A stretch of 64,000 nucleotides of DNA, taken from the NCBI GenBank assembly GCA_030432255.1, contig JAUIHS010000008.1, positions 1-64,000 of the forward strand, in the 5' to 3' direction. This DNA is from Phycisphaerae bacterium (GTDB taxonomy: Bacteria; Planctomycetota; Phycisphaerae; Phycisphaerales; UBA1924). This document shows, in pieces, positions 8,390-17,068 of the stretch (positions within the stretch are counted from its first letter, which is position 1; every line of letters begins with the position of its first letter). Made by a program: the position numbers and the translations under genes. The notes under the pieces were generated by a model, which saw nothing but the letters and a program-made list of their open reading frames with translations, was not told where the DNA came from and searched no databases.

Positions 8390-11254
8390 TCAGTCGCAGT
8401 AGGTGCCGAAGAAGGTCAGCACCTCGTTGAGGTCGCCGAAGTCAATCGCACCGTTCGGTGATACGTCAACTGACTCGTCCCATTCAGGATCCGCGGCCGT
8501 TACCGCCCACAACTCCAGCACACGGTTCAGGTCCTCAAAGTCCGTCGCGAGGTCACCCGTTGTATCACCCGGACACCGCACCGGCAGGGCAAAGCCGGCT
8601 TCCAGCACATCAAGGTCCGCACCGAAAACACTGCCAGGGTCGCCCGACGATTCCCACACCGCCAGCCACGCGCCGTGACCGTTGGATGCCAGCCGCGGCG
8701 ACCGCTCGAATGATGAATCGTCAGCGGCATCCGAGTTCAGCACGGCGGGCGTGGTCCAGGTGGTCCCCATGTCATGCGTTCTTGCTTCGAAGACGTCCGG
8801 GTCCGGTCCGAGCGTCCCATCGACATCTTCCGTTGAAGTCCATGCCACCACCCAGTTCCCTGAATTGTCGGACGCGACACACGGCTCTGAATCGAATCCC
8901 AGGTCATCAACCGCGCCGGCATCGACTGGCGCGGCTTCCGACCACGTTGCACCGCCATCGGCCGACACACTGAAGACAATGTCCGCATCGGCGCCGATCG
9001 TTCCGCCGAGATCATCCATCGACTGCCAGGCGACGATCCAGGTGCCACCGGGCCCCGACGCGATCATGGGCAGGGCATCCTCGCCCATGTCCGACATCGC
9101 ACCGGAGGTCAGCGGCGCTGCATTCGACCATGATCCGCCCGCGTCGTCGGAGACCGCATAGAAGATGTCCCGATCGGTACCCGTGCCGCCCGCCGGCTCG
9201 AATGAATCCCACACCGCGATCCAGCGATCGGATGCCGCATCAACGGCAAGCCGGCAGAACGTATCAGGCAGGAGGTCAGACGTTGCAGTCGAGTTGAGGA
9301 GCGTCGGCGCTCCCCACGAGATGCCGTTGTCCGTGCTCACGGCAACCTGGATGTCCGCATCCGATCCGGAGCCGCCCTGGGTCGCCGTGGAGTCCCACGC
9401 GCACATCCAGACGCCGTTCCCGTTCGTCGCCAGCGAGACTTCAAAAACGCCATCGTCACCAGAACCATCCGTCGCACCCGTCGTCTTGAGACGCGCCGTC
9501 GGTGACCACGTCAGCCCGTGATCCTCCGAGCGCGTGAAGAAGATGTCGAAGTCCGTGATGCCCATGGTCCCCGGAATACTCTCAGAAGCCCATGCCACCA
9601 CCAGTACGCAGTCACCGTCGTACGCAATCGCCGGGTTCCAGTCCCGACCCGCATCGTTCAACGCCATGTCGCTGACCGCAATCGCATCCGTCCATGTCAG
9701 GCCGTTGTCGCCGCTCCGCGCGAAGAAGATGTCCTCGTCATCGTTCACCGCGGCGGACAACTCCACCGTCGACGTCCACACCGCGTACCACGACAGCGCA
9801 CCATCCGATGCCACCGCCGGTCGACAGTCCACGCCCACGTCCGACGTCGCACTGTCAAGCAGCGCACCCGGCGACGTCAGCGGTCCCGGATCGAACATCG
9901 AGACGTCGATGAAAAAGGACGTCGTCAGCACATCACGATCCGATCCCAGGCTTCCGCCCATGCCGAGGAAGGCATGCCACGCGGCCATCCACCCGCCCCG
10001 ACGATCCGCGACGATCACCGGCAGTTCATCGCCGCCCGAATCACTGAGGGCATCATCATTCAATGGAACCGGCATGGTCCATGTCTGACCGAAGTCCGAT
10101 GAGTGTGCGATCAGCAGATCGCTGTCGACGCCGAGGCCACCGCTCGTGTCGAGCGTGGTCCACGCAGCGACCCAATTGCCGCGTCGATCCGTCGTCAGTG
10201 ACACACCGAAGTCCGGTCCCGAATCCGTTGATGCCGAACCATTGAGCACATCCACCGATGACCATGTCATGCCGTTGTCATTGCTCGTGACACGGAAGAC
10301 GTCGAAGTCCGTATTGATGCCGCCGAGATTCTCCGTGGAGTGCCACGCCACGACCCAGTTGCATTGACCATCCGTGACAACACAGGGCGACACATCGCGC
10401 ATGGTGTCCGTCGTGGCATTGCCAGCCAGCGCAGCCGGCGCGCTCCAGGTCGCGCCGAAGTCGTCGCTCCGCACATACAGGATGTCATCGTCCGGCCCGA
10501 TGCCGTCGAAGTCTCGGTCCGATTGCCAGGCCGCCAGCCAGTTCCCCTGGCCGTCCGACTCCAGTGACGCCATCACATCCGACGCAGCATCACTCGTCGC
10601 CGCACTGTACAGCGGAAGCGGAGAACTCCACGTCAGCCCGTCGTCCGTCGAGCGCGCGTACACGATGTCTTCGTCCGTTCCCAACCCCGCGCCCGTCTCG
10701 TCACACGTCTGCCAGAGAAGTACCCACGTGCCCACGGTGTCCGTCACCAGTCGCGGCAGGAAGTCGTCGCCACTGTCCGACGCCATCGATGCATCAACGA
10801 GTGCAGGCACGGTCCATGATTGACCGTTGTCCTCGGTGACGGAGAAGTACACGTCGGTGTCAGAGGCACTCTCAGCGTGCCACACCACGATCCAGAGGCC
10901 GCGACGATCCGTCGCCACCTGCGGCGAGAGGTCTTCCAGCACGTCCACGCCCGCCCCCGGTAGCGTGATCGGCGTATTCCAGGTCGCGCCGTCATCGTCA
11001 CTGATGGCAACGAAGACATCGGCGTCCGACCCCAGTGCACCGCCCCGATCATCCGTCGAGGACCATACCGCCATCCAGCGGCCGCGCCGATCCGTCGCCA
11101 GGTGCGCGCCCGTGTCCTCGCCCGCATCACTGGCGGCCTGCCCATCAATCATGCTCGTGGGATCGATGGAGACCGGGAACTGCGCCAGCGTACCCACAGC
11201 CAGAGCCAGGACGACAATCACAGCAACACATCGACTCATCAACCGAATCTCCAT
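8390..11254 (-). CDS. Secreted BNR/sialidase-repeat protein with C-terminal dockerin-like motif
   Basis: The 954-residue exported protein has a signal peptide (about residues 7-24, ending VGTLAQ). It then carries about a dozen repeats of roughly 70 residues, each with an Asp-box-like SxDxGxTW element (DNGMTWSS, DFGATWSAP) and an RGxWxAxW element. These build beta-propellers of the sialidase/BNR type, but no sialidase catalytic set was recognised. The C-terminus (from CPGDTTGDLATDFEDLN) is a paired EF-hand-like motif shared with three other exoproteins in this window, and ends in Cys. The ATG at 11254 is preferred to an earlier frame opening because it starts the signal peptide and has an AGAGAG purine stretch upstream. 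Confidence 0.87.
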   Translation of the reverse strand: MEIRLMSRCVAVIVVLALAVGTLAQFPVSIDPTSMIDGQAASDAGEDTGAHLATDRRGRWMAVWSSTDDRGGALGSDADVFVAISDDDGATWNTPITLPGAGVDVLEDLSPQVATDRRGLWIVVWHAESASDTDVYFSVTEDNGQSWTVPALVDASMASDSGDDFLPRLVTDTVGTWVLLWQTCDETGAGLGTDEDIVYARSTDDGLTWSSPLPLYSAATSDAASDVMASLESDGQGNWLAAWQSDRDFDGIGPDDDILYVRSDDFGATWSAPAALAGNATTDTMRDVSPCVVTDGQCNWVVAWHSTENLGGINTDFDVFRVTSNDNGMTWSSVDVLNGSASTDSGPDFGVSLTTDRRGNWVAAWTTLDTSGGLGVDSDLLIAHSSDFGQTWTMPVPLNDDALSDSGGDELPVIVADRRGGWMAAWHAFLGMGGSLGSDRDVLTTSFFIDVSMFDPGPLTSPGALLDSATSDVGVDCRPAVASDGALSWYAVWTSTVELSAAVNDDEDIFFARSGDNGLTWTDAIAVSDMALNDAGRDWNPAIAYDGDCVLVVAWASESIPGTMGITDFDIFFTRSEDHGLTWSPTARLKTTGATDGSGDDGVFEVSLATNGNGVWMCAWDSTATQGGSGSDADIQVAVSTDNGISWGAPTLLNSTATSDLLPDTFCRLAVDAASDRWIAVWDSFEPAGGTGTDRDIFYAVSDDAGGSWSNAAPLTSGAMSDMGEDALPMIASGPGGTWIVAWQSMDDLGGTIGADADIVFSVSADGGATWSEAAPVDAGAVDDLGFDSEPCVASDNSGNWVVAWTSTEDVDGTLGPDPDVFEARTHDMGTTWTTPAVLNSDAADDSSFERSPRLASNGHGAWLAVWESSGDPGSVFGADLDVLEAGFALPVRCPGDTTGDLATDFEDLNRVLELWAVTAADPEWDESVDVSPNGAIDFGDLNEVLTFFGTYCD

Positions 11255-11335
11255 CTCTCTCACACCCGGGAGCCATTCTACGCACACGCGCTGCCCGGGC
11301 AATGATCAACCATTGCCTTCCCCTCGCGGCACACC

Positions 11336-11341
11336 GATACT
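11336..11341 (+). promoter_or_regulatory. Putative -10 box (GATACT) for a leaderless DUF3052 mRNA
   Basis: GATACT ends six bases before the ATG at 11348, the spacing expected if transcription begins at or next to the start codon. Confidence 0.4.
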
Positions 11342-11347
11342 GCCAGC

Positions 11348-11761
11348 ATGGCTGGATACTCAGGAACGCCGCTCGCCCGGAAACTCGGGATCAAGGCCGG
11401 GCACAACGTCGGGTTGATCAGTGCCCCGGACGAGATGCGCCATCTGCTCGGCGACCTGCCCGATGGCGTTCAGATCCGCGATTCCCTGCGTACGCGAGCG
11501 CCCTTCGATGTGCTCCTCTTCTTCACGACATCCGCCGCGACGCTTGAGAAGCGCTTCGCTCCGCTCGCGCAACGCCTCGTCAGCAACGGCGGCCTCTGGG
11601 TCGCATGGCCGAAGAAAGCGTCAGGACTTAAATCCGATTTAACCGGTGACACCGTCCGCGCGATCGGCCTCAAGTCTGGCCTCGTCGACAACAAGGTGTG
11701 CGCCATCGATGAGACATGGTCCGGCCTGCGATTCGTGATCCGGTTGAAGGACAGGGCTTAG
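11348..11761 (+). CDS. DUF3052 family protein
   Basis: This 137-residue soluble protein begins GYSGTPLARKLGIK and contains the family's DVLLFF...LAQRLVSNGGLWVAWPKKASG core (broken here by spacer residues) and the ending GLRFVIR. DUF3052 proteins are small, widespread and of unknown biochemical role. It stands alone between a divergent exoprotein gene and a convergent anti-sigma gene. No Shine-Dalgarno is visible, which agrees with the leaderless promoter just upstream. Confidence 0.85.
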   Translation: MAGYSGTPLARKLGIKAGHNVGLISAPDEMRHLLGDLPDGVQIRDSLRTRAPFDVLLFFTTSAATLEKRFAPLAQRLVSNGGLWVAWPKKASGLKSDLTGDTVRAIGLKSGLVDNKVCAIDETWSGLRFVIRLKDRA

Positions 11762-11779
11762 CTGGCGGGTCCCCGACAC

Positions 11780-12985
11780 CTACTGCCGAACCACCACTTC
11801 CAGCACGACGCCGAACCGTCCATTCCACGTCGCCGGATCCCGTGTCCACCACAGGATGTCGGACGGACTGAGCGAGACGGACGTCGCTTCGCTCCGAAGC
11901 GGGGAGTCGAGTTGCTCGATGCGCACGTCGCGAGTGCCATCGATGTTCAGCGGCGCCACATCATCCAGCAGGGCGCGCAGTGACTCGCGCAGGTCAGCGT
12001 CGTCATGCTCAGTGCCTGAGAGATGTGCCCGGTAGACATGTGGCGAACGTCGTGCCGAGTTGCCGTTGCTGAAACGCTCATGCGGTCGGCGCTCGTGGGT
12101 GGCGGGGGAGGCGAGGTCCTCTGACGGTTCCATCGCGTCGCCCGCGCTCAGTACACCCTCGAGGATCTGCCATCCGCCAGTGTCGGAGGCCAGCGCCGAG
12201 GTGGGCCGTGAGACGACCAGACGCAGACGACCGTCACGCAGCAACAGCAGCGCCTCATCGAGCAGTTCATCGTCAGGGTCGGTGACATCAGCATTCGCAA
12301 GCGCGGTGTCCGAAGGCGCCGCTGGCTCGACTACCAATTCGTAGTCATCGGGTGGGACTGGCCCCATCACGCGGAAGGGCTGTTCCATCGTCGCCAGTTT
12401 GCGAGACTGTTCGTCGTCGATGAACTCCGTCAATCTCGGTGACTGGATCCTCGGAACTTCCTCAACCGGCTCCGTCGATTCGTACTTCGCCTGCTGACGC
12501 TCCAGGAACTCGTCCCACTCAGCATCTGTCATGTCCGCAGGGCGATGACGACCCAGCGATGTACCCTCGGCAATCTCAGCAGGGGGGCGGTCGGGGAGCA
12601 TCGCGATCGCGATCACGCCAACCAGCGTCGCCAGTAGCAGCGTCGCGGCGAGGCCGGTCACGATCTTCCACCGATGCGACCACAGCCCGCGCTCTTCGCG
12701 TCGGATGTCGTCGCCCCACTCGCCCGTCTCGGGGACGGAAGAAACTGTGCCGCGAGCGCGATCTTCATTGGCCTGTCGAATGGCGGCGCGGATGAGGCCG
12801 TCGGGCGCCTGTGCCCTGGACGGCATGGATGCCATGACCTGGCGATCCCGCACCATGCCCTGCACCCGTGCGAGGAGCGCGGGATCGGACTCCAGCGCTG
12901 CGCGCACCTGCGGCACGCGCTCGCGCGGCAGTCGGCCCTCGACGAGGGCCAGGATGTCTTGTTCTGAAACCACGGGACGATTCAT
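11780..12985 (-). CDS. Putative membrane anti-sigma factor
   Basis: The 401-residue protein has an N-terminal helical cytoplasmic domain (about 1-75), a single membrane helix (about 108-130, VTGLAATLLLATLVGVIAIA) and a long acidic C-terminal domain outside the membrane. Its gene starts 29 bases after the stop of an ECF sigma factor, the usual sigma/anti-sigma arrangement. The N-terminus lacks the HxxxCxxC zinc motif of classical ZAS anti-sigma domains, so the assignment rests mainly on context and topology. The C-terminal domain has no recognised fold and may be the stimulus sensor. Confidence 0.65.
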   Translation of the reverse strand: MNRPVVSEQDILALVEGRLPRERVPQVRAALESDPALLARVQGMVRDRQVMASMPSRAQAPDGLIRAAIRQANEDRARGTVSSVPETGEWGDDIRREERGLWSHRWKIVTGLAATLLLATLVGVIAIAMLPDRPPAEIAEGTSLGRHRPADMTDAEWDEFLERQQAKYESTEPVEEVPRIQSPRLTEFIDDEQSRKLATMEQPFRVMGPVPPDDYELVVEPAAPSDTALANADVTDPDDELLDEALLLLRDGRLRLVVSRPTSALASDTGGWQILEGVLSAGDAMEPSEDLASPATHERRPHERFSNGNSARRSPHVYRAHLSGTEHDDADLRESLRALLDDVAPLNIDGTRDVRIEQLDSPLRSEATSVSLSPSDILWWTRDPATWNGRFGVVLEVVVRQ

Positions 12986-13014
12986 CGGGCGAGCCCCACT
13001 CCAGTAAACCCAGC

Positions 13015-13752
13015 CTACCGCTTTCCAGTCGACGACGCGGCCCCGCCGGAACCCTCCAGCCGCTCCATCGACTCACGCAGCGCCACCCGGGCGCGAAACA
13101 GTCGACTCTTGACCGTCCCTTCCGGTATCGCCAGAATCGAAGCAATCTCACGGTAGTCAAAGCCGTGAAGATCCCGAAGCAGGAGGATCGCTCGCTGCTG
13201 CGGTTCGATCTGGCTCAACGCGTCCTGAAGACGGCTCCGAGCCTCCATCTGTTCGACGCGCCCCTCGACCTCCGGTTCCCGTTCGTCTGCCAGTGATGAT
13301 CCCAATGAACCGGTAGAATCCGGACCCGAACATGCCGCGTCCAGACTGGCGTGCCGGCGCAGCCGCTGCTTGCGCCTCCACGTCAGGCACACATTCATCG
13401 TGACGCGGATCATCCACGTCGAGAGCTTGCTGCGTCCGGAGAACTGCGGCAGCCCATGAATGATCTTGACCATTGCCTCCTGGGTCATGTCCTGTGCGAG
13501 GTCCGAGTCATTGACCATCCGCATACACACACCAAACAGACGGTCCTGATACCGTTCGAGCAGCTCCGTCAGGGCCGCCTGGTCCCCGGCGCGGAACGCA
13601 TGCACCAGCACGAGATCCCGGGCATCAGCATCCGTCATGGTGTCCATCCGCGGCCCACTCCGCCGTCCCGGCGGCACCGATGTCCCCTTCCGATTGCCGG
13701 AGGGAGAGCCAGCCGAAGCAGGGGGTTTCGTTTGGGTAACACGCTCTTCCAT
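13015..13752 (-). CDS. RNA polymerase sigma factor, ECF subfamily
   Basis: The sigma factor has region 2 (AGDQAALTELLERYQDRLFGVCMRM...DMTQEAMVKI) and region 4 (LLLRDLHGFDYREIASILAI, then PEGTVKSRLFRAR). An acidic 40-residue linker (about SGPDSTGSLGSS to VEGRVEQME) joins them. The start is uncertain: ATGs exist at 13785, 13752 and 13647, and the homology begins only near 13647, after a Pro/Ser-rich stretch. The adjacent membrane protein gene downstream is its likely anti-sigma factor, giving a membrane-stress type of control (inference). Confidence 0.85.
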   Translation of the reverse strand: MEERVTQTKPPASAGSPSGNRKGTSVPPGRRSGPRMDTMTDADARDLVLVHAFRAGDQAALTELLERYQDRLFGVCMRMVNDSDLAQDMTQEAMVKIIHGLPQFSGRSKLSTWMIRVTMNVCLTWRRKQRLRRHASLDAACSGPDSTGSLGSSLADEREPEVEGRVEQMEARSRLQDALSQIEPQQRAILLLRDLHGFDYREIASILAIPEGTVKSRLFRARVALRESMERLEGSGGAASSTGKR

Positions 13753-13906
13753 GGGCTCACTGCAACAATCCCCGTGCAACGACATACGAACAGAACGGAC
13801 CAACGGATCGACCGAACTTGGGCATTTGGGCTAGGCCAGAGCAACGGGGATCACCCGCTTCCGGACGCGGCAGGCGACGCACTTTGTACAGTGAGGGGAC
13901 CTCCAT

Positions 13907-13933
13907 TAGACACTTTTGCCAAAAGTGTATATT
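13907..13933 (+). promoter_or_regulatory. Promoter with palindromic operator for the AAA/DUF4143 ATPase gene
   Basis: TAGACA (13907-13912) and TATATT (13928-13933) are spaced 15 bases apart. The spacer is filled by the perfect inverted repeat ACACTTTT-GCC-AAAAGTGT (13910-13928). A second, looser palindrome extends to about 13953 (GCCAAAAGTGT versus ACACATTTGGC). TATATT ends five bases before the ATG at 13939. A repressor bound to the palindrome would block both promoter boxes; which protein binds is unknown. Confidence 0.5.
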
Positions 13934-13938
13934 GTCAA

Positions 13939-15456
13939 ATGACACATTTGGCGAATGATGTATTCTGTTCGTATATGCCTCCGACATGGAATCCATCCAG
14001 TTCTGATTATGTGGATCTGCTCCAGGGGCAGAATCCCTGGCATGAAATCGGGAAGGTCCCCGAGTCGCTCTGCTGGCCAAAGAGAAGGGCCCTCGCCGAG
14101 GGGCTCTGGCGTTCCCTGGCTCGCGGTGCGAACCGATTTCAGTTGATCCTCGGGCCGCGCCGCGTCGGCAAGACGGTGACCCTGTACCAGACGACTCAAT
14201 CGCTTCTGAGCAATGGCGTCCGGCCCCTGCGGGTCTGGCACATGAATATGCAGAGTCCGCTGCTCATGCACTTCGATCTCGGGACGTGGATCCAGACCAT
14301 CCTCAGGTCGTACCGGAGCGACCCCGGCGAGACGCTGTACTTCCTCATCGATGAGATCGACTACACCGCACATTGGGACAGGTGGCTCAAGACAATGTTC
14401 GATGAGCGATGGCCAATTCAGGTCGTCGCGACGTCAAGTTCAATCGCGGCCCTCCGATCAAGAACGGTCGAGAGTGGCATTGGGCGCTGGTCCGAGCTGT
14501 TCCTGACGCCATATTCTTTCGCCGAGTTTCTCGATCTCGTCCATGACTTCAAGTGCCCGCTCGAAGCCGCGCCCACGCTTGAGGAGACCATCAGGCTCTA
14601 CGGGGCGGTCGGCCGGCAGACCAGCGACATGAGCGAGACGAGGCGGAGATTCCTCGTAGTCGGCGGCTTTCCCGAGTTGATCCAGAGCGCCGACCTGCGC
14701 GCGGAAGATGTTCAGTCCGCCCTCATCCGTTCACAGAGAACGCTCCAGAGCGAGGCTGTCCAGCGGGTCGCGGGAATGGACCTGCCACAGGTGTTTGATA
14801 TTCGACACCCGATCATCCTGGAACGATTGCTCTACATTCTGTCCCAGCAGATGACAGGTCTCATAAATGTGAGCAACCTCGCAAAGAGCCTGGAGATCAC
14901 GCGCGCGACAACCCACCAGTACATCGCATATCTTGAGAAAGCATTCCTCATCTTCACTCTGCCGAACTACTCAGCTCGGGAAGAGTCCATCCAGCGGAAG
15001 GGGAGAAAGGTGTATTTCGTCGATGGCGCCGTGCGAAACGCGGCGCTGCAGCGAGGGCTCGCACCCCTGTCAGATCCCGCCGAGATGGGCTTCCTGATCG
15101 AGAATGCTGCCGCGTCGCATCTGTACGCGCTCTCGTTACAGGAAGGCAGCCGGGTCTTTCACTGGAGGAAGGGAAAGCGAGAAGTGGACCTGATCTACGG
15201 CCACCTTGCTGATCCCATCGCATTCGAAATCACGACAAAACAAGGCCATGCCTTGGCGGGACTCCGAAGCCTTATCGACGAGTACCCGCGCTTCAGTGGG
15301 CGGGCTTACCTCGTGTCGTCCGCGCCCGCCACGACGTTCATTCCCCCTGAGGAATCAACCGACGGAGTCGGCCGCATCCCCTTCGACACCTTCCTGCTCG
15401 CCGTGAGCGTACAGACACGGAAGGCACTGCACGACAGGCTCGCACAGGACGTGTAG
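13939..15456 (+). CDS. AAA-family ATPase with C-terminal DUF4143 nuclease-like domain
   Basis: This 505-residue protein has a P-loop GPRRVGKT (72-79), Walker B YFLIDEID (134-141), a sensor region VVATSSSIAAL, a winged-helix segment (NVSNLAKSLEITRATTHQYI) and a C-terminal DUF4143 domain with a PD-(D/E)xK-like pattern (GKREVDLIY, then FEITTK). Such ATPases are common, patchily distributed and of unknown cellular role. Start 13939 fits the promoter spacing; MPPTW at 13975 is an alternative. The gene is flanked by similar sequences: GGGGACCTCCATTAGAC before it and GGGACCCTCTATTGAAC after it. This suggests acquisition as a unit. Confidence 0.85.
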   Translation: MTHLANDVFCSYMPPTWNPSSSDYVDLLQGQNPWHEIGKVPESLCWPKRRALAEGLWRSLARGANRFQLILGPRRVGKTVTLYQTTQSLLSNGVRPLRVWHMNMQSPLLMHFDLGTWIQTILRSYRSDPGETLYFLIDEIDYTAHWDRWLKTMFDERWPIQVVATSSSIAALRSRTVESGIGRWSELFLTPYSFAEFLDLVHDFKCPLEAAPTLEETIRLYGAVGRQTSDMSETRRRFLVVGGFPELIQSADLRAEDVQSALIRSQRTLQSEAVQRVAGMDLPQVFDIRHPIILERLLYILSQQMTGLINVSNLAKSLEITRATTHQYIAYLEKAFLIFTLPNYSAREESIQRKGRKVYFVDGAVRNAALQRGLAPLSDPAEMGFLIENAAASHLYALSLQEGSRVFHWRKGKREVDLIYGHLADPIAFEITTKQGHALAGLRSLIDEYPRFSGRAYLVSSAPATTFIPPEESTDGVGRIPFDTFLLAVSVQTRKALHDRLAQDV

Positions 15457-15506
15457 CAGGAAAGGGACCCTCTATTGAACGTCTACACGGACGCACGAAA
15501 CTCCTG

Positions 15507-15568
15507 GGCATGGAGCGGAAGGCGCTCAACTCCCAATGCCGAATGCCTCAATGCCCAGTGCCGAACCT
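15507..15568. repeat. Half-copy of the GAGCGGAAG/GCGCTCAA intergenic palindrome family
   Basis: GGAGCGGAAGGCGCTCAA is followed by degenerate copies of CCCAATGCCGAATGCC running up to the purB stop codon. This matches the right halves of the elements at 21239-21412 and 53708-53824; the left arm is absent here. Confidence 0.6.
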
Positions 15569-17017
15569 CTACACCTTCAAATCCCCGCCCTCCTGACTCA
15601 AACCGCCCGCGTACCGCCCCCGCACCGGACCCGCAATCTCTTCAACAAACCGGTCCACCTGTTCCGGCGCCAGCCCCACGTACTGCTCCGGCGCCATCGC
15701 GCCGTCCAGGTCCACGCCTTCCAGCAACGGCTCGCCGCGAAGACGCTCGATCAGGTCGTTGGGCTTGCCCTCCTGCTTCACCGCCCGCCCCGCCTCCTGG
15801 CTGTGCATGCGGATCGCTTCGTGCACTTCCTGGCGATCGCGGCCCAGTCGCACGGCTTCCATCATCAGGTTCTCGCTCGCCATGAACGGCAGTTCCGCCA
15901 GCAGGTTCGCACGCACCGTCGCATCATTCACGATCAGGCCCGAAGCCACGTTGTGCATGATCAGCAGAACCGAGTCCATTGCGAGGAACGCTTCGGGCAG
16001 GACCAACCTGCGAGACGCCGAGTCATCCAGCGTGCGCTCCAGCCACTGCGTCGCCGCCGTGTCGTACGCGCAATGCGCCTGAGACATCACGAACCGACAC
16101 AGGCTCGTCGCACGCTCGCAACGCATCGGATTGCGCTTGTAGGGCATCGCTGAAGAACCGATCTGCGATGACGCGAAGGGCTCATCAATCTCCTTGCGAT
16201 TGGCCAGCAGTCGGATGTCGTTGCACATCTTATGAATCACGCTCGCCAATGATGCCAGGTCGGACAGCACGAACGCATCCACCACCCGCGGGTATGTCTG
16301 TCCCGTCACCAGCAGCAGCATGTCCGTCGACCACCCCAGTTTCTCCGCCACCCGGCGCTCCAGTTCGCGGACTTTGTCCGCATCGTTGTCAAACAACTGC
16401 AGGAATGAGGCCTGGGTTCCCGTCGCCCCCTTCATGCCGCGCAGGCGCAGTTCGTCACACGTGTACTCCAGCCGCGACAGGCACAGCCAGATGTCATACG
16501 CCCAGCACGCAGCCCGCTTGCCCACCGTCGTCGGTTGCGCCGGCTGATAGTGCGTCAGACCCAGGCAGGGCTGATCACGCCGTCGCTCTGCAAAGGTCGC
16601 CAGCGCGTCGATCAGCGCCGCTGTGCGTTGACGCGTCAGTATCAGCGCATCGCGAATCTGCGGGATCTCCGTGTTGCAGTTGATGTCCTGGCTGGTCGCA
16701 CCGAGGTGAATGATCGGTCCCGCCTCCGGCGCCACATCCGCCAGCGCATGCACGTGCGCCATGACATCGTGACGCAAACGGCTCTCGTGTTCCGCAGCCC
16801 GCGCAAAGTCATCATCCGTCACATCGAGGTGCGCCCGCAACGCGCCGGCCTGGGACGCCGATACGTTCAGACCAAGCTCATGCTGCGCCTCCGCCAGCGC
16901 CAGCCAGATGCGACGCCAGGTTCCGTGCTTCCGCCGCGGCGACCACACCGCCTGCATCTCATCCGACGCATAGCGACTCCCCAACGGCGACACGTACACA
17001 TCCCAGCGATCAGACAT
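15569..17017 (-). CDS. purB: Adenylosuccinate lyase
   Basis: The enzyme splits fumarate from SAICAR and from adenylosuccinate in purine synthesis. The 482-residue protein carries the fumarase/aspartase superfamily signature GSSAMPYKRNP (287-297), the THYQPAQPTT catalytic-base segment (His156 region) and GATSQDIN for substrate binding. Its length suits the longer eukaryote-like purB subfamily. The ATG at 17017 follows a CGGAG Shine-Dalgarno-like stretch. It is not in a purine operon: an M28 peptidase gene lies upstream on the same strand, and an intergenic palindrome half-copy touches its 3' end. Confidence 0.95.
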   Translation of the reverse strand: MSDRWDVYVSPLGSRYASDEMQAVWSPRRKHGTWRRIWLALAEAQHELGLNVSASQAGALRAHLDVTDDDFARAAEHESRLRHDVMAHVHALADVAPEAGPIIHLGATSQDINCNTEIPQIRDALILTRQRTAALIDALATFAERRRDQPCLGLTHYQPAQPTTVGKRAACWAYDIWLCLSRLEYTCDELRLRGMKGATGTQASFLQLFDNDADKVRELERRVAEKLGWSTDMLLLVTGQTYPRVVDAFVLSDLASLASVIHKMCNDIRLLANRKEIDEPFASSQIGSSAMPYKRNPMRCERATSLCRFVMSQAHCAYDTAATQWLERTLDDSASRRLVLPEAFLAMDSVLLIMHNVASGLIVNDATVRANLLAELPFMASENLMMEAVRLGRDRQEVHEAIRMHSQEAGRAVKQEGKPNDLIERLRGEPLLEGVDLDGAMAPEQYVGLAPEQVDRFVEEIAGPVRGRYAGGLSQEGGDLKV

Positions 17018-17068
17018 GAGCAGATCTCCGAACCACGAATTCCCGGCTCCAGTGCGCCGGCGCCAAAG

